Shown here piece by piece: positions 63,658 to 64,000 of a stretch of DNA of 64,000 bases. The position numbers and the translations under genes are program-made. A model generated the notes under the pieces. It was not told the DNA's origin. It made no database searches and saw only the letters and a program-made list of their open reading frames with translations. The stretch's first letter is position 1. The number at the start of each line of letters is the position of its first letter. This DNA is from Planctomycetaceae bacterium (GTDB lineage: Bacteria > Planctomycetota > Planctomycetia > Planctomycetales > Planctomycetaceae), in assembly GCA_041398785.1 (NCBI GenBank), contig JAWKUA010000020.1, positions 62,001-126,000 of the forward strand. The letters run 5' to 3'.

Positions 63658-64000
63658 AGCAGCGAGTTGAACAACTGGCAATCTTCGGCGGCAGACCACT
63701 GTTCGAAACCGGCCGTCACGTCGGACAGCCGAACCTGCCGGACACGTCCCATTTGCTGCGCAGGATCCAGTCGGTCATGGACAGCGGCTGGCTGACGAAC
63801 AACGGACCACAGGTGCGAGCATTCGAATCACGCGTGTGCGACATGCTGAAAGTGCGCCACTGCATCGCGGTCTGCAATGGAACGACGGCCATTCAGATCA
63901 TGGCACGCGCCTGTAACCTGACGGGGGAAGTGATCGTTCCGTCGATGACATTTATCGCCACGCCGCATGCCCTGGAATGGATCGGCCTGAAGCCGATATT
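63654..64000 (+). CDS. DegT/DnrJ/EryC1 aminotransferase (5' part)
   Basis: The first 115 residues of a sugar aminotransferase. The pattern SGWLTNNGPQVRAFESRVCD, followed by CIAVCNGTTAIQIMARAC and EVIVPSMTFIATPHAL, is diagnostic for this PLP family, which adds an amino group to keto-sugar nucleotides. The active Lys is beyond the window. The start overlaps the upstream stop (ATGA). Confidence 0.93.
   Translation, partial: MKQRVEQLAIFGGRPLFETGRHVGQPNLPDTSHLLRRIQSVMDSGWLTNNGPQVRAFESRVCDMLKVRHCIAVCNGTTAIQIMARACNLTGEVIVPSMTFIATPHALEWIGLKPI

Noticed and set aside
1..64000. CRISPR arrays, IS elements, prophage or toxin-antitoxin modules
   Set aside because: No regular repeat-spacer array, transposase, capsid or paired small toxin/antitoxin genes were seen; the only recombinase looks like housekeeping XerC/XerD.

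Overview
This window is most likely from a member of the Planctomycetota. The evidence is the giant secreted protein with an N-terminal LExRxLLA-type motif, a C-terminal GEVED domain, a protein joining HEAT repeats, a cupredoxin and a CxxCH heme site, the many TPR proteins, and palindrome-rich intergenic repeats. The DNA is GC-rich. I cannot assign a genus from sequence alone.

Layout. (1) 1-7032: a flagellin on the minus strand (3' end outside the window), a tRNA-like relic, two TPR-type envelope proteins with a small coiled-coil protein of FlgN/FliT type, and an HDOD-GGDEF regulator. (2) 7402-19713: a flagellar cluster on the plus strand: flgB-flgC-fliE-fliF-fliG-fliH-fliI-fliJ-(MotE-like)-fliQ-fliR-flhB-motA-motB-(second MotB-like). 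flhB is broken by many frame changes, and fliF and fliG are separated by a terminator and a fold-back repeat. fliK, flgD, flgE, fliL, fliM, fliN, fliO, fliP and flhA are not here. (3) 19714-22211: palindromic repeats, a 72-residue protein and a XerC/XerD recombinase. (4) 22212-35978: one 4588-residue extracellular protein with a metzincin site. (5) 36080-39820: two ABC half-exporters that look like an asymmetric heterodimer. (6) 40113-45779: PurU-like, endonuclease III, TrkH-type K+ channel subunit, and a lipoprotein-like TPR-region protein. (7) 45795-53530, all minus strand: FAH-family enzyme, RluD-type pseudouridine synthase, YfgM-like membrane protein, Ycf46-like AAA ATPase, kdsB, and the HEAT/cupredoxin/heme protein. 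(8) 54252-58585: a carboxypeptidase-regulatory-like surface protein, an APC permease with one frameshift, and a GNAT acetyltransferase. (9) 58706-end: a tightly packed run of WbqC-like, PLP-transferase-like, TPR-OGT (SPINDLY type), an unknown protein and a DegT/DnrJ aminotransferase that runs off the window. This looks like a glycan or sugar-modification operon.

How they fit. Regions 1-2 encode flagellar basal body, export, stator and filament parts, with a c-di-GMP-type regulator nearby. KdsB, the ABC exporter pair and the 58.7-64 kb run suggest cell-surface glycan synthesis. A role of the last run in flagellin glycosylation is only a hypothesis. I see no CRISPR array, insertion sequence or prophage. 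The best targets for follow-up are the damaged flhB, the paired MotB proteins, the asymmetric ABC pair, the STN-like segment inside the 791-residue TPR protein, and the intergenic repeat families.
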